NCBI GenBank assembly: GCA_900753295.1
Contig: CAADYQ010000053.1
Span: 1-39,251 of the forward strand
Direction: 5' to 3'
Source of the DNA: Clostridia bacterium
Lineage (GTDB): Bacteria > Bacillota > Clostridia > Oscillospirales > CAG-272
Length of the DNA stretch: 39,251 nt
Part shown: piece by piece, positions 14,491 to 23,504 of the stretch
Numbering within the stretch: the stretch's first letter is position 1
How the letters are laid out: each line of letters starts with the position of its first letter
Notes under the pieces: model-generated
Database searches by the model: none
Seen by the model: the letters and a program-made list of their open reading frames with translations, nothing else
Told to the model about the DNA's origin: nothing
Translations under genes and position numbers: made by a program

Positions 14491-15584
14491 AGATCCTTAT
14501 TGCAACCAATCACTCATACATGCTTTATCGCTTTCGCCGCGAGCTTATCGAAGCGCTCATGCGCGAGCATGAGGTCATTCTCAGCATGCCGTTCGTGGGG
14601 CACGAGGACGATTTCAAAGCCATGGGACTGCGCTGTATAGATACGAAGCTTGACAGACGCAGTGTCGATCCTGTAAAGGATATAAGGCTTGTAAAGGCAT
14701 ACCGGGCAATGCTTGATGAAATTGCCCCGGATATTGTGATAACATATTCGATAAAACCGAATATCTATATGGGCGGCGCGTGTAAGGCGCGCGGGATCCC
14801 GTATTTTACGAATGTTCAGGGACTCGGCACGGCTTTTGAAAAGCCGGTGCTGTCTTCTGTCGTGACCGCCATGTACCGCAGGGCGCTCAGCCGCGCGGAA
14901 AAGGTTTTTTTTGAAAATACCGAAAATGCAAATTTCTTTATCGAACGAAGGATCGTTTCTCCCGATCGCGTCTGCGTTCTGCCGGGGGCGGGGATAAATC
15001 TTGCGGAATATCCGTATCTCCCCATGCGTGATGACGGAGTGTGTAGTTTCCTCTTTCTCGGACGGATAATGAAGGAAAAGGGATGCGATGAGTTCTTTGC
15101 CGCAGCCAGGGCGCTCAAAAACGAGCTCGGTGCCAAGGTGGAGTTCGATGTCGTCGGCTTTTACGAGGATGCGTACAAGGAAACGGTCGATCAGCTCGTT
15201 TCGGACGGTATCATAAAATTTCACGGATTTCAGACAAATGTACACCCGTATTACGAAGCGGCTGACTGCGTGGTCCTGCCTTCATATCACGAGGGAATGT
15301 CAAATGTATTGCTTGAAGGCGCAGCCACCGGCAGGGCGCTCATCACGAGCGATATCCCCGGTTGCCGCGAGGCGGTGGAGGACGGCGTCGGCGGTTATCT
15401 CTGCCGGGTGAGAGACGCGGAGGGACTTACCGCCGCTATGCGGACGTTCGCCCTGAGCTCGTTTGAGCGTCAGGCGCAGATGGGACGCTCGGCGCGCGAG
15501 CATGTCGAACGTGAGTTCGATAAGCAGACTGTCGTGGCAAAGACACTCGAATATATCGGGTGCGGAACTGCAGTGAGGGTATAG
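14487..15584 (+). CDS. Glycosyltransferase family 4, PglA-like
   Basis: A 365-residue GT-B retaining transferase, probably adding the second sugar to the undecaprenyl-linked unit. The N-terminal domain opens KILIATNHSYMLYRFR, with YSIKPNIYMGGACKARGIP and FTNVQGLGTAF typical of the PglA/WbpH-like subgroup. The C-terminal domain has FLFLGRIMKEKGCDEF and the donor-binding PSYHEGMSNVLLEGAATG with the E-x7-E pair. It begins at GTG 14487, overlapping the stop of the PglC-like gene, with GGAG eight bases upstream. Codon use is still G+C-rich like the flanking chromosome, unlike genes further in. Donor and linkage are not determined. Confidence 0.87.
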   Translation: MKILIATNHSYMLYRFRRELIEALMREHEVILSMPFVGHEDDFKAMGLRCIDTKLDRRSVDPVKDIRLVKAYRAMLDEIAPDIVITYSIKPNIYMGGACKARGIPYFTNVQGLGTAFEKPVLSSVVTAMYRRALSRAEKVFFENTENANFFIERRIVSPDRVCVLPGAGINLAEYPYLPMRDDGVCSFLFLGRIMKEKGCDEFFAAARALKNELGAKVEFDVVGFYEDAYKETVDQLVSDGIIKFHGFQTNVHPYYEAADCVVLPSYHEGMSNVLLEGAATGRALITSDIPGCREAVEDGVGGYLCRVRDAEGLTAAMRTFALSSFERQAQMGRSAREHVEREFDKQTVVAKTLEYIGCGTAVRV

Positions 15585-15585
15585 C

Positions 15586-16740
15586 ATGCGCCAACTCATA
15601 TTGCTTTATTGGGGATGTGTTTTCCTCATGTACCTCTCGCAGGTGTATTACCCGGAAACGGAACAGATAGAAGATGCCGCTACCCGCAAACGCCACTTTA
15701 TGCTGCGCCGCGCGGATATCTTCATGATCATCGTTATCGCATGGATGACGTGCTTTTCGTTTTTGAGGACGAGTTATAATGACACCGGAACGTATATAGC
15801 ACACTTTTGGAGCGCGGAGTCTGTTGCGGATTTTTTTTCGCGCAAGGGCTTTTTGGATTGGACGGGTAACCCGTTTTCAGAATTATATCGCGACATTGTA
15901 CGTGGCGCCACTACTGATTATCATATTTATTTCTTTTTTCCCGCGGTTCTCAGTAGCTTTGCTGTTGTAAAGCTTTTTAAGAGGTGTTCGGTCGCCCCGG
16001 CTTTTTCTCTTTTGATTTTCTTTTCGATTGGTACATATGTCACGTATGTAGCAGCGCTCAAACAGTGCTTCGCCGTGTTTTTCCTGCTTTTGGCGCTGCC
16101 TTATGCTATTGATAAAAAATATGTGCGGTTTTATCTGCTTGTGTTTGTGGCAATTCTGTTTCACACGCATGCATTTATGTTTGCGATCGTTCCGATATTG
16201 ATGGGAAAGCCATGGGGAAAGGTGACATGGCTGGGCGTGGCTTTTACTGTATTTGCCATGCTAACGTACGATTATACTCTCGGAGCATTTATGAGATATG
16301 CGCAGTCATTGGGAGCGCTTGTTGATGAAGGCGAACTGTTTGATGGGCATAGTATAAATATACTTCGTGTTTTTGTATATTGGGTGCCACCGCTGATCGC
16401 GTTGCTGTTCCGCAAGAGACTTTTCTCCGATTCTTCGCGGTCCGAGAATCTGTTCGTAAATATGAGTTCGGTATCTGCATTGATATTAACACTTGGATTG
16501 GTGCAGGCGGCGAATTTGTTTGCTCGCATGACGGCGTATTTTGAGATCGCAACGGCAATTGCATTGCCATGGATGATAAAAAAGCTGTTTACAAAGCGTT
16601 CGGCACAGTTTGTTATGACCTGCGCTGCAGTGCTCTATTTCGGCTATTTCTTGTACGAATTCGGAGTGTCCAAGGATTTTGAAGGCGATTACGTTGCAAT
16701 TACATTGTGGCAGTTTATTACCAGTTTATTTGGAGGTTAA
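15586..16740 (+). CDS. EpsG-family polysaccharide polymerase (Wzy role)
   Basis: A 384-residue polytopic membrane protein with about ten hydrophobic segments. The EpsG family pattern is visible: RTSYNDTGTYIAHF near residue 62-75, then YVTYVAALKQCFAVFFLLLALPYA and the FHTHAFMF histidine motif near 200. In capsule and exopolysaccharide loci such proteins polymerise flipped lipid-linked repeat units on the outer face of the membrane, the Wzy function. It starts one base after the preceding stop. From about 15900 onward the sequence becomes visibly more A+T-rich than the first two genes, marking one edge of the compositional change in this locus. Confidence 0.8.
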   Translation: MRQLILLYWGCVFLMYLSQVYYPETEQIEDAATRKRHFMLRRADIFMIIVIAWMTCFSFLRTSYNDTGTYIAHFWSAESVADFFSRKGFLDWTGNPFSELYRDIVRGATTDYHIYFFFPAVLSSFAVVKLFKRCSVAPAFSLLIFFSIGTYVTYVAALKQCFAVFFLLLALPYAIDKKYVRFYLLVFVAILFHTHAFMFAIVPILMGKPWGKVTWLGVAFTVFAMLTYDYTLGAFMRYAQSLGALVDEGELFDGHSINILRVFVYWVPPLIALLFRKRLFSDSSRSENLFVNMSSVSALILTLGLVQAANLFARMTAYFEIATAIALPWMIKKLFTKRSAQFVMTCAAVLYFGYFLYEFGVSKDFEGDYVAITLWQFITSLFGG

Positions 16741-16743
16741 TAC

Positions 16744-17658
16744 ATGGTTGGTTCTTCAGTACCTTGTTTGATTGAATCATGCGGTTTTTGCCGTGCGAAT
16801 GAAGTTGAAGAGCTTCAAACGATGAAAACCGGAATGACCAACCGCTCATACGCCTTCTATGTTAAAGGAAATCGATACATTGTTCGCATCCCCGGTGAAG
16901 GAACAGACCGACTGATCAACCGTGCGCAGGAGTACGCGGTCTACAATGCGATCAAGCCTTTGGAAATAAGCGACGCGGTCCATTATTTTGACCCGGTGAC
17001 AGGGATAAAAATCGCATCATATTTGATTGACGCACATGTTTGTGACGGCAGAAATTGGGATGAAGTGGCAAAGTGCATTGCAGCTCTGCGAGAGTTCCAT
17101 TCAAGCAAGCTACATGTTGCGCACAGCTTTGATTTGTGGGAACGCCTTAATTTTTACGAGAGCCTTTGGGACGGCGGACCTTCCATTTATGCAGATTACG
17201 ATAAAACGAAACAGGCGGTCCTCAGCTTGAAGAGATTCATCGACGAACAGCCGAAGAGCATCCAGCTTTGTCACATCGATGCGGTGCCGGATAACTTTCT
17301 GTTTGTGCACGATACAGATGGAGCTGAGCAGATCAAGCTCATCGACTGGGAGTATGCGGGGATGCAGGATCCGCATCTGGACGTTGCAATGTTTATTATC
17401 TATGCAATGTATGATCGGGAGGAAGCTGAAAAACTGATCGATCTGTACTTCATCGACGGTTGCGACAAGTTGACCCGCATGAAGGTGCACTGCTATATCG
17501 CTGTCAGCGGTCTTGTGTGGAGCAACTGGTGCGAGTTCAAGCATCATTGCGGTGTAGAGTTCGGTGCTTATGCACAGCGTCAATATGACTACGCAAGAGA
17601 ATACAGCGAGATATTCTTCCGAGAATACAGAGAGGCATTTGGCAGAGATTATGTCTGA
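16744..17658 (+). CDS. licA: Choline kinase LicA-like
   Basis: Predicted cytoplasmic choline kinase, making phosphocholine from choline and ATP. It has the aminoglycoside/choline kinase fold: GMTNRSY nucleotide loop (30-36), YIVRIPG (45-51), Brenner motif H177-I-D-x4-N184 (CHIDAVPDNF), and the metal-binding IDWEYAG with D201. Length (304) fits LicA. GGAGG at 16732-16736 is seven bases from the ATG. It heads the phosphocholine module, with the cytidylyltransferase overlapping its end by eight bases. No CAAT-type tandem repeat is present near the start, unlike phase-variable Haemophilus licA. Ethanolamine kinase activity is an alternative, but LicC, LicD and a BCCT carrier favour choline. Confidence 0.87.
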   Translation: MVGSSVPCLIESCGFCRANEVEELQTMKTGMTNRSYAFYVKGNRYIVRIPGEGTDRLINRAQEYAVYNAIKPLEISDAVHYFDPVTGIKIASYLIDAHVCDGRNWDEVAKCIAALREFHSSKLHVAHSFDLWERLNFYESLWDGGPSIYADYDKTKQAVLSLKRFIDEQPKSIQLCHIDAVPDNFLFVHDTDGAEQIKLIDWEYAGMQDPHLDVAMFIIYAMYDREEAEKLIDLYFIDGCDKLTRMKVHCYIAVSGLVWSNWCEFKHHCGVEFGAYAQRQYDYAREYSEIFFREYREAFGRDYV

Positions 17659-18367
17659 ACATATTGTAGAACGTGCGATCATTATGGCTGCGGGTATCGG
17701 TCAGCGGCTGCGCCCTGTGACCCTGACAACTCCTAAACCGCTGGTCGCAGTCAATGGTGTGCACATGATCGATACGATCATCGCGGCACTTTACAAGAAT
17801 GGAATCCATGAGATCTACGTCGTGGTCGGATACCGCAAAGAGCAATTCTATGAATGGGCAAAGAAGTACAGCGGCATTACTCTGATAGAAAATCCATGGT
17901 ACGCTGAGTGCAATAATATTGCGTCCCTCTATGTTGCGCGTGAACACCTGAACAACGCGATCGTTTTGGACGGCGATCAGATCATTCGTAATCCGGCAAT
18001 CCTTCACCGGGAATTCACCCGCTCCGGGTATAGCTGCGCCTGGACAGACAGAGCTACAAACGAATGGCTGTTGACGGTTGAAAACGGGATCGTGACAAAA
18101 TGCAGCCGCACGGGCGGCGTTCACGGCTGGCAGCTCTTCAGTGTGTCACGCTGGACACCAGAAGACGGACAGAGGCTCAGAAAACACTTGGAACTGGAAT
18201 TCGTCCAAAACAAGAATCGGAGCATTTACTGGGATGATGTCGCGATGTTTTGCCATCCTGATGAGTACCAACTCGGCGTTTATCCTATTTCAACGGAAGA
18301 CCTGCGCGAAATCGATAGCTTCACAGAGCTTTGCGAGGCTGATCCATCATATAGAGGAAGAGAGTAA
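17651..18367 (+). CDS. licC: CTP:phosphocholine cytidylyltransferase LicC-like
   Basis: Nucleotidyltransferase of 238 residues, predicted to form CDP-choline from CTP and phosphocholine. The Rossmann start IMAAGIGQRLRPVTLTTPKPL (residues 11-31) carries the nucleotide loop and the conserved lysine K29. VLDGDQ supplies the metal-binding acid, and the YWDDVAMF segment near 200 fits the LicC group. Start ATG 17651 is inside the licA end, which is usual for coupled genes; longer in-frame starts would lie deep in licA. The position between the kinase and a quaternary-amine carrier is the main reason to prefer choline over a sugar nucleotide product. Confidence 0.87.
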   Translation: MSEHIVERAIIMAAGIGQRLRPVTLTTPKPLVAVNGVHMIDTIIAALYKNGIHEIYVVVGYRKEQFYEWAKKYSGITLIENPWYAECNNIASLYVAREHLNNAIVLDGDQIIRNPAILHREFTRSGYSCAWTDRATNEWLLTVENGIVTKCSRTGGVHGWQLFSVSRWTPEDGQRLRKHLELEFVQNKNRSIYWDDVAMFCHPDEYQLGVYPISTEDLREIDSFTELCEADPSYRGRE

Positions 18368-18374
18368 TTGAGAT

Positions 18375-19898
18375 ATGAAGAAAAACGCACTGAAAAAAGA
18401 GCTTGACTGGGTATCTATGCTGGTGCCGCTGGCGATCGTGCTGACGGTATGTGCGCTATTTATGATTTTCCCGGAAGGTTCCAAGCTCGTTTTGAGCGTT
18501 GTACGAGGCTTTCTGGGAGATGACTTTGGTCTCTACTATGCACTGCTCGGCGTTGGTATCGTAGGCTGTACGCTTTACATAGCCTTTTCCAAATTCGGGA
18601 AAATCAAACTTGGCGACTGTGAGAAGCCGCAGTATCGCTCTTTTCAGTGGGGGACTATGATTTTTACATCCACCATGGCTGCGGACATTCTGTTTTATTC
18701 TCTGTGCGAATGGGCGCTGTATGCCAATGAGCCGCAGGTCGAAATGATGGGCGGCATGCAGAAATGGGCATCCACTTATCCGCTTTTCCACTGGGGGCCT
18801 ATCGCGTGGGGCTTTTATATTGTGCTTGCGGTTGCATTCGGCTTTATGATCCATATCCGCGGCCGTGATAAGCAGAAATTCTCCGAAGCCTGCCGCCCAC
18901 TGCTGGGAAGCCGGGTGGACGGAGTTTGGGGGCGTGTGATCGACCTGACTGCGATTTTTGCGTTGATAGCAGGCACGGCGACGACGTTTTCTCTCGCAAC
19001 GCCGCTGCTTTCCAGAGCACTCAGCCGTGTGTTTGGCCTGCAAGCCAGCATCGGGTTAACGATAGCGATCCTTTTGATGATCGCGGCGGTCTACACCATC
19101 ACGGTCTGGTTCGGTATGAAGGGAATCGCGAAGCTCGCCGCCATTTGCAGCTATTGCTTCTTTGCGTTGCTGGCCTATGTCCTGTTCGGCGGTGGGGAGA
19201 CGCGCTACATCCTGGAAACGGGTTTTTCGGCGATTGGTAATCTTGCCCAGAACTTTATTGGGCTGGCGACATGGATGGATCCGCTGCGGGAAACGAATTT
19301 CCCACAGAACTGGACGATCTATTACTGGGCCTATTGGATGGTCTGGTGCGTTGCAACACCGTTTTTTATTGGTGTGATCAGCAAGGGGCGTACCATTCGC
19401 AATACGATCCTCGGCGGTTACGGCTGGGGACTTGCAGGAACTTTTACCTCATTTATCATCCTTGGCAATTACGGCCTTGCACAGCAGCTCAAGCATGGCC
19501 TTGACGTTACCGGCTTTATTGCGGCAGGCGGCGATTATTCCGAGGCGATCATGAAAATATTCGATACGCTCCCGCTGACGGAGTTCGGCCTGATTCTGCT
19601 GGCGGTCACAATGGTCGCATTCTATTCCACCACATTTGACGCGCTGACGATGGTCGTTTCGAGCTACTCGTACAAGAGATTGAAGCCGGAGCAGGAGCCG
19701 GATAAACGCATCCGCACCTTCTGGGCGGTAGTGTTCATCCTTCTGCCAATCGCACTGATATTCTCAGAGAATTCCATGAACAGTCTGCAATCTGTATCGA
19801 TCATCGCGGCGTTCCCTATTGGGATCATCATTCTCATGATCGTAGCGAGCTTCTTCAAGGACGCGTCCAGTTATCTGCGGGGGAGAAAGGACATATGA
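18375..19898 (+). CDS. BCCT-family transporter, predicted choline uptake
   Basis: A 507-residue, twelve-helix secondary transporter of the betaine/choline/carnitine (BCCT) family. The family signature is the aromatic-rich YYWAYWMVWCVATPFFIGVI followed by SKGRTIRN around residues 315-343. FMIHIRGRDKQKFSEACRPLLG and the TSTMAADILFYSLCEW region also fit. BCCT carriers import quaternary amines. Here it lies inside licA-licC-x-licD, the position taken by the unrelated LicB permease in classical lic1 loci, so it probably brings in choline for the kinase. The lack of a long C-terminal regulatory tail (as in BetP) argues against osmotic control. Betaine or carnitine are alternative substrates. Confidence 0.87.
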   Translation: MKKNALKKELDWVSMLVPLAIVLTVCALFMIFPEGSKLVLSVVRGFLGDDFGLYYALLGVGIVGCTLYIAFSKFGKIKLGDCEKPQYRSFQWGTMIFTSTMAADILFYSLCEWALYANEPQVEMMGGMQKWASTYPLFHWGPIAWGFYIVLAVAFGFMIHIRGRDKQKFSEACRPLLGSRVDGVWGRVIDLTAIFALIAGTATTFSLATPLLSRALSRVFGLQASIGLTIAILLMIAAVYTITVWFGMKGIAKLAAICSYCFFALLAYVLFGGGETRYILETGFSAIGNLAQNFIGLATWMDPLRETNFPQNWTIYYWAYWMVWCVATPFFIGVISKGRTIRNTILGGYGWGLAGTFTSFIILGNYGLAQQLKHGLDVTGFIAAGGDYSEAIMKIFDTLPLTEFGLILLAVTMVAFYSTTFDALTMVVSSYSYKRLKPEQEPDKRIRTFWAVVFILLPIALIFSENSMNSLQSVSIIAAFPIGIIILMIVASFFKDASSYLRGRKDI

Positions 19899-20743
19899 GT
19901 ATGGCGCAAACATCAGATCAACTCCAGCAGCAGATATGGGCAACAGAGCAGGAGATATTGGATGTGATTCATCAGGTCTGCACAGAGCATGGCTTACGAT
20001 ATTCTCTGGCCTACGGCACTCTGATTGGGGCTGTGAGGCATAAGGGATTTATCCCGTGGGACGATGACATTGACCTGATGATGCCCAGAGAGGACTATGA
20101 AAAACTTCTTGTCATCTGGAACCAATCCGCGCCAAAAGGTTATATCCTGCAAAACACAAGGACTGACTCGGATTTTACACAAAACTTTACCAAAATCAGG
20201 AAAGATCATACAACGTTCCTACAGGACGAGGCGGAACGGACGAAGCATTACCACAAAGGCATATTCGTTGATATTTTCCCCGGCGACCGTGTACCGTCCT
20301 GCAAGATAGGGCAGAAGATGCAGTACATTGCCTGCGCCGTGAACCTGCTGTACAGCCGCGGACATACCAGCGGCTCGGGCGGAACGATCGGTAAGGTCGA
20401 GAGTGCCTTGCTTAAAGCGCCAAAAGAGAAATATGCCGTGCGGCGCGAGCGTGCAGAGAAGAAAATCCGCAGCTGGAACGGGGATGAATCCCGTCAATAT
20501 GTGTTTCCAAGCACCATCGGGAGCAGTCGCAAGTATTATCCCGCAAACCTATTCGAGAACATGAAGACAATTGAGTTTAACGGGAAGCAGTATATGTGTG
20601 TTGCAGATGCGGACGCGACCCTGCGTGTAGAGTATGGAGATTACATGCAGCTTCCCCCAGAGGAAGAGCGTGTCTGGAAGCATCATCCGATTTTGATTGA
20701 TTTTGAACATAACTTCGAGGAGTTAAGTAGCGATGGATCCTAA
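19895..20743 (+). CDS. licD: LicD-family phosphocholine transferase
   Basis: Predicted to move phosphocholine from CDP-choline onto a sugar of the lipid-linked unit. The family core is visible: YSLAYGTLIGAVRHKGFIPW at 36-55, then the acidic metal site D56-D58 and D60 (WDDDIDLMMPREDYEKL). The CHIDAVPDN-type kinase motifs are absent, as expected. Length 282 is normal for LicD. It overlaps the transporter gene by four bases (ATGA) and is overlapped by the following glycosyltransferase by eleven, so expression of the module is tightly coupled to the polymer genes. LicD-like proteins also transfer other phospho-alcohols such as ribitol phosphate; the neighbours make phosphocholine the best call. 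Confidence 0.9.
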   Translation: MSMAQTSDQLQQQIWATEQEILDVIHQVCTEHGLRYSLAYGTLIGAVRHKGFIPWDDDIDLMMPREDYEKLLVIWNQSAPKGYILQNTRTDSDFTQNFTKIRKDHTTFLQDEAERTKHYHKGIFVDIFPGDRVPSCKIGQKMQYIACAVNLLYSRGHTSGSGGTIGKVESALLKAPKEKYAVRRERAEKKIRSWNGDESRQYVFPSTIGSSRKYYPANLFENMKTIEFNGKQYMCVADADATLRVEYGDYMQLPPEEERVWKHHPILIDFEHNFEELSSDGS

Positions 20744-21533
20744 AGTATCTGTCCTGATGGGCATTTACAACTGCGCGGAGACGTTACCGCAGGCGGTCGC
20801 TGCCATACAGAATCAGACTTATTCAAACTGGGAGCTTATTCTTTGCGATGACGGTTCTTCAGATGATACATATGAAGTTGCACAACGACTTGCTGCCGCA
20901 GATAACCGGCTGATTCTTCTGCGCAATAAACATAATCTTGGCCTCAACCAGACTCTGAACAACTGTTTGGCTGCGGCGACCGGCGATTATATTGCCCGGA
21001 TGGACGGGGATGACGACTGCTTGCCGGAACGGTTCGAAAAACAAGTTGCCTTGTTGGAGGGCCATCCGGAGTTTCAAATTACCAGCAGTCCCATGATCCT
21101 GTTCGATGAAACCGGCGAATGGGGGCAAACGGTGATCCCTGAGTTTCCGACGTCTGTAAACGTGGTGGAGGGATCACCAATCAGCCACGCACCGGTCATG
21201 CTTCGTAAAGAATGCATAGACTCAGTGGGAGGATACACCGTAGATAAACGAATGCTGCGGGTCGAGGATGTGAATCTCTGGATCAAGCTGTATGCGGCAG
21301 GCTATCGCTGCTGCAATATTCAGCAGCCGCTCTACCGGATGCGCAACGATCAGAATGCTCTGAATCGGCGGAAATATATCTATCGCGTGAATTCAACCTA
21401 TGTCCGCCTGCGCGGGTGCGGATTGCTGCATCTTGGCCCTAAAAGTTACATAAAGGCGTTTAGCCCAATGATAGTTGGACTGGTACCTGCATGTTTACGG
21501 CAGGCCATCCGAAAAAATCAGCGAAGAGTCTAG
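20733..21533 (+). CDS. Glycosyltransferase family 2
   Basis: A 266-residue GT-A inverting transferase. The N-terminal VSVLMGIYNCAETLP and CDDGSSDDT (38-46) bind the nucleotide. The DxD metal motif is D91-G-D93-D, and E178-D179 (RVEDVNLW) is the likely catalytic base region. The C-terminus has a short amphipathic stretch and no clear membrane helix. It starts inside licD, so it is the step most directly tied to the phosphocholine module and might add the sugar that LicD modifies. Donor and acceptor are unknown. Confidence 0.87.
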   Translation: MDPKVSVLMGIYNCAETLPQAVAAIQNQTYSNWELILCDDGSSDDTYEVAQRLAAADNRLILLRNKHNLGLNQTLNNCLAAATGDYIARMDGDDDCLPERFEKQVALLEGHPEFQITSSPMILFDETGEWGQTVIPEFPTSVNVVEGSPISHAPVMLRKECIDSVGGYTVDKRMLRVEDVNLWIKLYAAGYRCCNIQQPLYRMRNDQNALNRRKYIYRVNSTYVRLRGCGLLHLGPKSYIKAFSPMIVGLVPACLRQAIRKNQRRV

Positions 21534-21593
21534 GACAAATATAGGGAGTGCTTACCCTCGCTTGAAATTAAAAATAGCTCAGAAGGGATGTGC

Positions 21594-22796
21594 ATGAGCG
21601 TGAAAAAGTCAATCTTAATTTATTCTCACTGCATGGAACTTGGCGGTGTGGAGCGCAGTCTGCTGGGCCTGCTGGATTCCATCGACTATGATCGCTATGA
21701 CGTTGACCTCTTTCTGATGCGGCACAGCGGAGAACTTATGCCGTACCTGAACCCCAAGGCGAAGCTTCTGCCGGAAATTCCGCAGTATGCATCGCTGGCC
21801 GTGCCCATGGCGTCGCTCGTCAAGAGCGGCCAGTTCGGTGTGCTTTGCGGACGGCTGCGGGGAAAGCTTGCGGCACGGCGCTTTGATAAGCAGCATCCCA
21901 GCGAGAAGCCGTCCGTCACAGCACTGACCTACAGCCATAAGTACACGCTGAACTCTATGCCGCCGATCTCCAGCAAGACTTATGATCTTGCCATCAGCTT
22001 TCTGACGCCGCATTATTTTGCGCGGGAACGGGTGAGGGCGAAAAAATACGCGGCGTGGATTCACACGGACTACACGGCGCTGACCTTCGACCGCTCGGCG
22101 GAGCTTGCCATGTGGAACAGATTTGACACAATTTGCGGAGTGTCGGAGCAAGTGACTGCTGCATTCGATACAGAGTTTCCTGAACTCTCGCATTTGACAG
22201 CAACAGTGGAGAATATTCTTCCCCAAAATCTGATCGAACGCCAATCCAATAATCCGCAGGGCGAAATGAAAAAAGAAAAACCGTTTAAATTATTGTCTGT
22301 TGGTCGCTTTTCAGAACAGAAAAACTTCGACAATGTGCCGGATATCTGCCGCCGCTTGGTAGCGGACGGCCTTGACGTAACGTGGTATCTCATCGGCTAT
22401 GGTGGGGATGAGCCGCTGATCCGCCAGAAGATCGACGAGGCCGGGATGCAGGCGCGTGTCATCATCCTCGGCAAAAAGGACAACCCCTATCCCTATATGC
22501 GCGCCTGCGACCTGTATGTGCAGCCATCCCGCTACGAGGGTAAGGCCGTCACCGTGCGGGAGGCGCAGCTGCTGGGCAAGCCTGTCGTCATCACGGACTA
22601 TGCTACCTCCGGCAGCCAGCTGGAGGATGGGGGGGACGGCGTGATCGTCCCCAGGGACAACGTAGGCTGCACTGCCGGAATTGCCGCGCTGCTGCGCGAC
22701 CCTGCCCGGATGCAGCAGCTGTCGGAGAACTGCGCAAAGAGAGATTATACGAACAGCGCGGAGATTGAGAAGATCTACGCGCTGATGGAGGACTGA
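21594..22796 (+). CDS. Glycosyltransferase family 4
   Basis: A 400-residue GT-B transferase. The N-terminal domain opens ILIYSHCMELGGVERSLLGLLD, with the GGVERSL acceptor-side motif. The C-terminal domain has LLSVGRFSEQKNFDNV, and the donor motif SRYEGKAVTVREAQLLG shows the E-x7-E pair. ATG 21594 is chosen over ATG 21588, because AAGGG at 21583-21587 leaves six bases to the former and none to the latter. Sixty bases of non-coding sequence precede it, one of the few gaps in the locus, without a recognisable promoter. It resembles the GT4 at 28010 in architecture (both GGVERSL and NPYPYM motifs), suggesting related donors. Confidence 0.87.
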   Translation: MSVKKSILIYSHCMELGGVERSLLGLLDSIDYDRYDVDLFLMRHSGELMPYLNPKAKLLPEIPQYASLAVPMASLVKSGQFGVLCGRLRGKLAARRFDKQHPSEKPSVTALTYSHKYTLNSMPPISSKTYDLAISFLTPHYFARERVRAKKYAAWIHTDYTALTFDRSAELAMWNRFDTICGVSEQVTAAFDTEFPELSHLTATVENILPQNLIERQSNNPQGEMKKEKPFKLLSVGRFSEQKNFDNVPDICRRLVADGLDVTWYLIGYGGDEPLIRQKIDEAGMQARVIILGKKDNPYPYMRACDLYVQPSRYEGKAVTVREAQLLGKPVVITDYATSGSQLEDGGDGVIVPRDNVGCTAGIAALLRDPARMQQLSENCAKRDYTNSAEIEKIYALMED

Positions 22797-22799
22797 CCC

Positions 22800-23504
22800 A
22801 TGATCCCTAAAATCATCCACTACTGCTGGTTTGGCCGCGGCGAAAAGCCGGAGCTTGCCAAGAAGTGCATCGCCAGCTGGAAGAAGTTCTGCCCGGATTT
22901 TGAGATCCGCGAGTGGAACGAGGACAACTGCGATTATCTTGCCATGCCCTTCATTGCGGAGGCGTACGCCGCGAGAAAATACGCTTTCGTGTCCGACGTC
23001 ATGCGCCTTGTCGTGCTGGAGCAGTACGGCGGCGTGTATTTCGACACCGACGTGGAGGTGCTGCGGGACATTTCGCCGCTGCTGGATGACGAGGGATTCA
23101 TTGGATTTGAGAACGATCAGTATGTTGCCTCCGGTCTGACCATCGCCGCTGAGGCCCACCATCCGGTGATTCAGGCGATGATCGAAGAATATAAAAAGAT
23201 GCACTTCACTAACGCGGACGGAAGCCTGAACGCCGTAGGCTGCCCGCATCTCAATACGGATGTGATGGAGCGCTTCGGCCTTGTGCGCAACGGGCAGGAG
23301 CAGCTGGTTGCCGGGATTCACGTCTATCCGGCGGACTACTTCAACCCGCTGGACAGCGTAACGGGCAAGCTGACAAAAACGAAGAATACCTACTCAATCC
23401 ACTGGTATTCGATGAGCTGGCTGCCGAAGAGAAAGCAGATTAGAGCGAAAATCGGCAGGATTTATAGAAGAATGAAAGGGCGTGTGAGGCAGCGTGAAAC
23501 ATAA
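22800..23504 (+). CDS. Glycosyltransferase family 32 (DxD sugar-binding)
   Basis: A 234-residue transferase of the GT32/capsular polysaccharide synthesis type. It opens IPKIIHYCWFGRGEKPELAK, followed by CIASWKKFCPDFEI and the core YAFVSDVMRLVVLEQYGGVY leading into the DxD motif D82-T-D84. The HLNTDVM segment and IHWYSMSW close the fold. Members transfer mannose, galactose or N-acetylated sugars with a divalent metal. The start follows the previous stop by three bases. A basic C-terminus (KRKQIRAKIGRIYRRMKGR) may hold it to the membrane surface. Confidence 0.88.
   Translation: MIPKIIHYCWFGRGEKPELAKKCIASWKKFCPDFEIREWNEDNCDYLAMPFIAEAYAARKYAFVSDVMRLVVLEQYGGVYFDTDVEVLRDISPLLDDEGFIGFENDQYVASGLTIAAEAHHPVIQAMIEEYKKMHFTNADGSLNAVGCPHLNTDVMERFGLVRNGQEQLVAGIHVYPADYFNPLDSVTGKLTKTKNTYSIHWYSMSWLPKRKQIRAKIGRIYRRMKGRVRQRET

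Noticed and set aside
16700..16800. Possible tetranucleotide-repeat phase variation of licA, as in Haemophilus
   Set aside because: No CAAT or other simple tandem repeat occurs in or near the licA start.
21534..21593. Internal promoter before the GT4 gene at 21594
   Set aside because: The 60-base gap has no -35/-10 pair with acceptable spacing.
22311..23321. A 336-codon reverse-strand frame across the GT4/GT32 boundary
   Set aside because: It crosses two well-supported genes, has His/Val/Ala-rich low-complexity content and no start signal.
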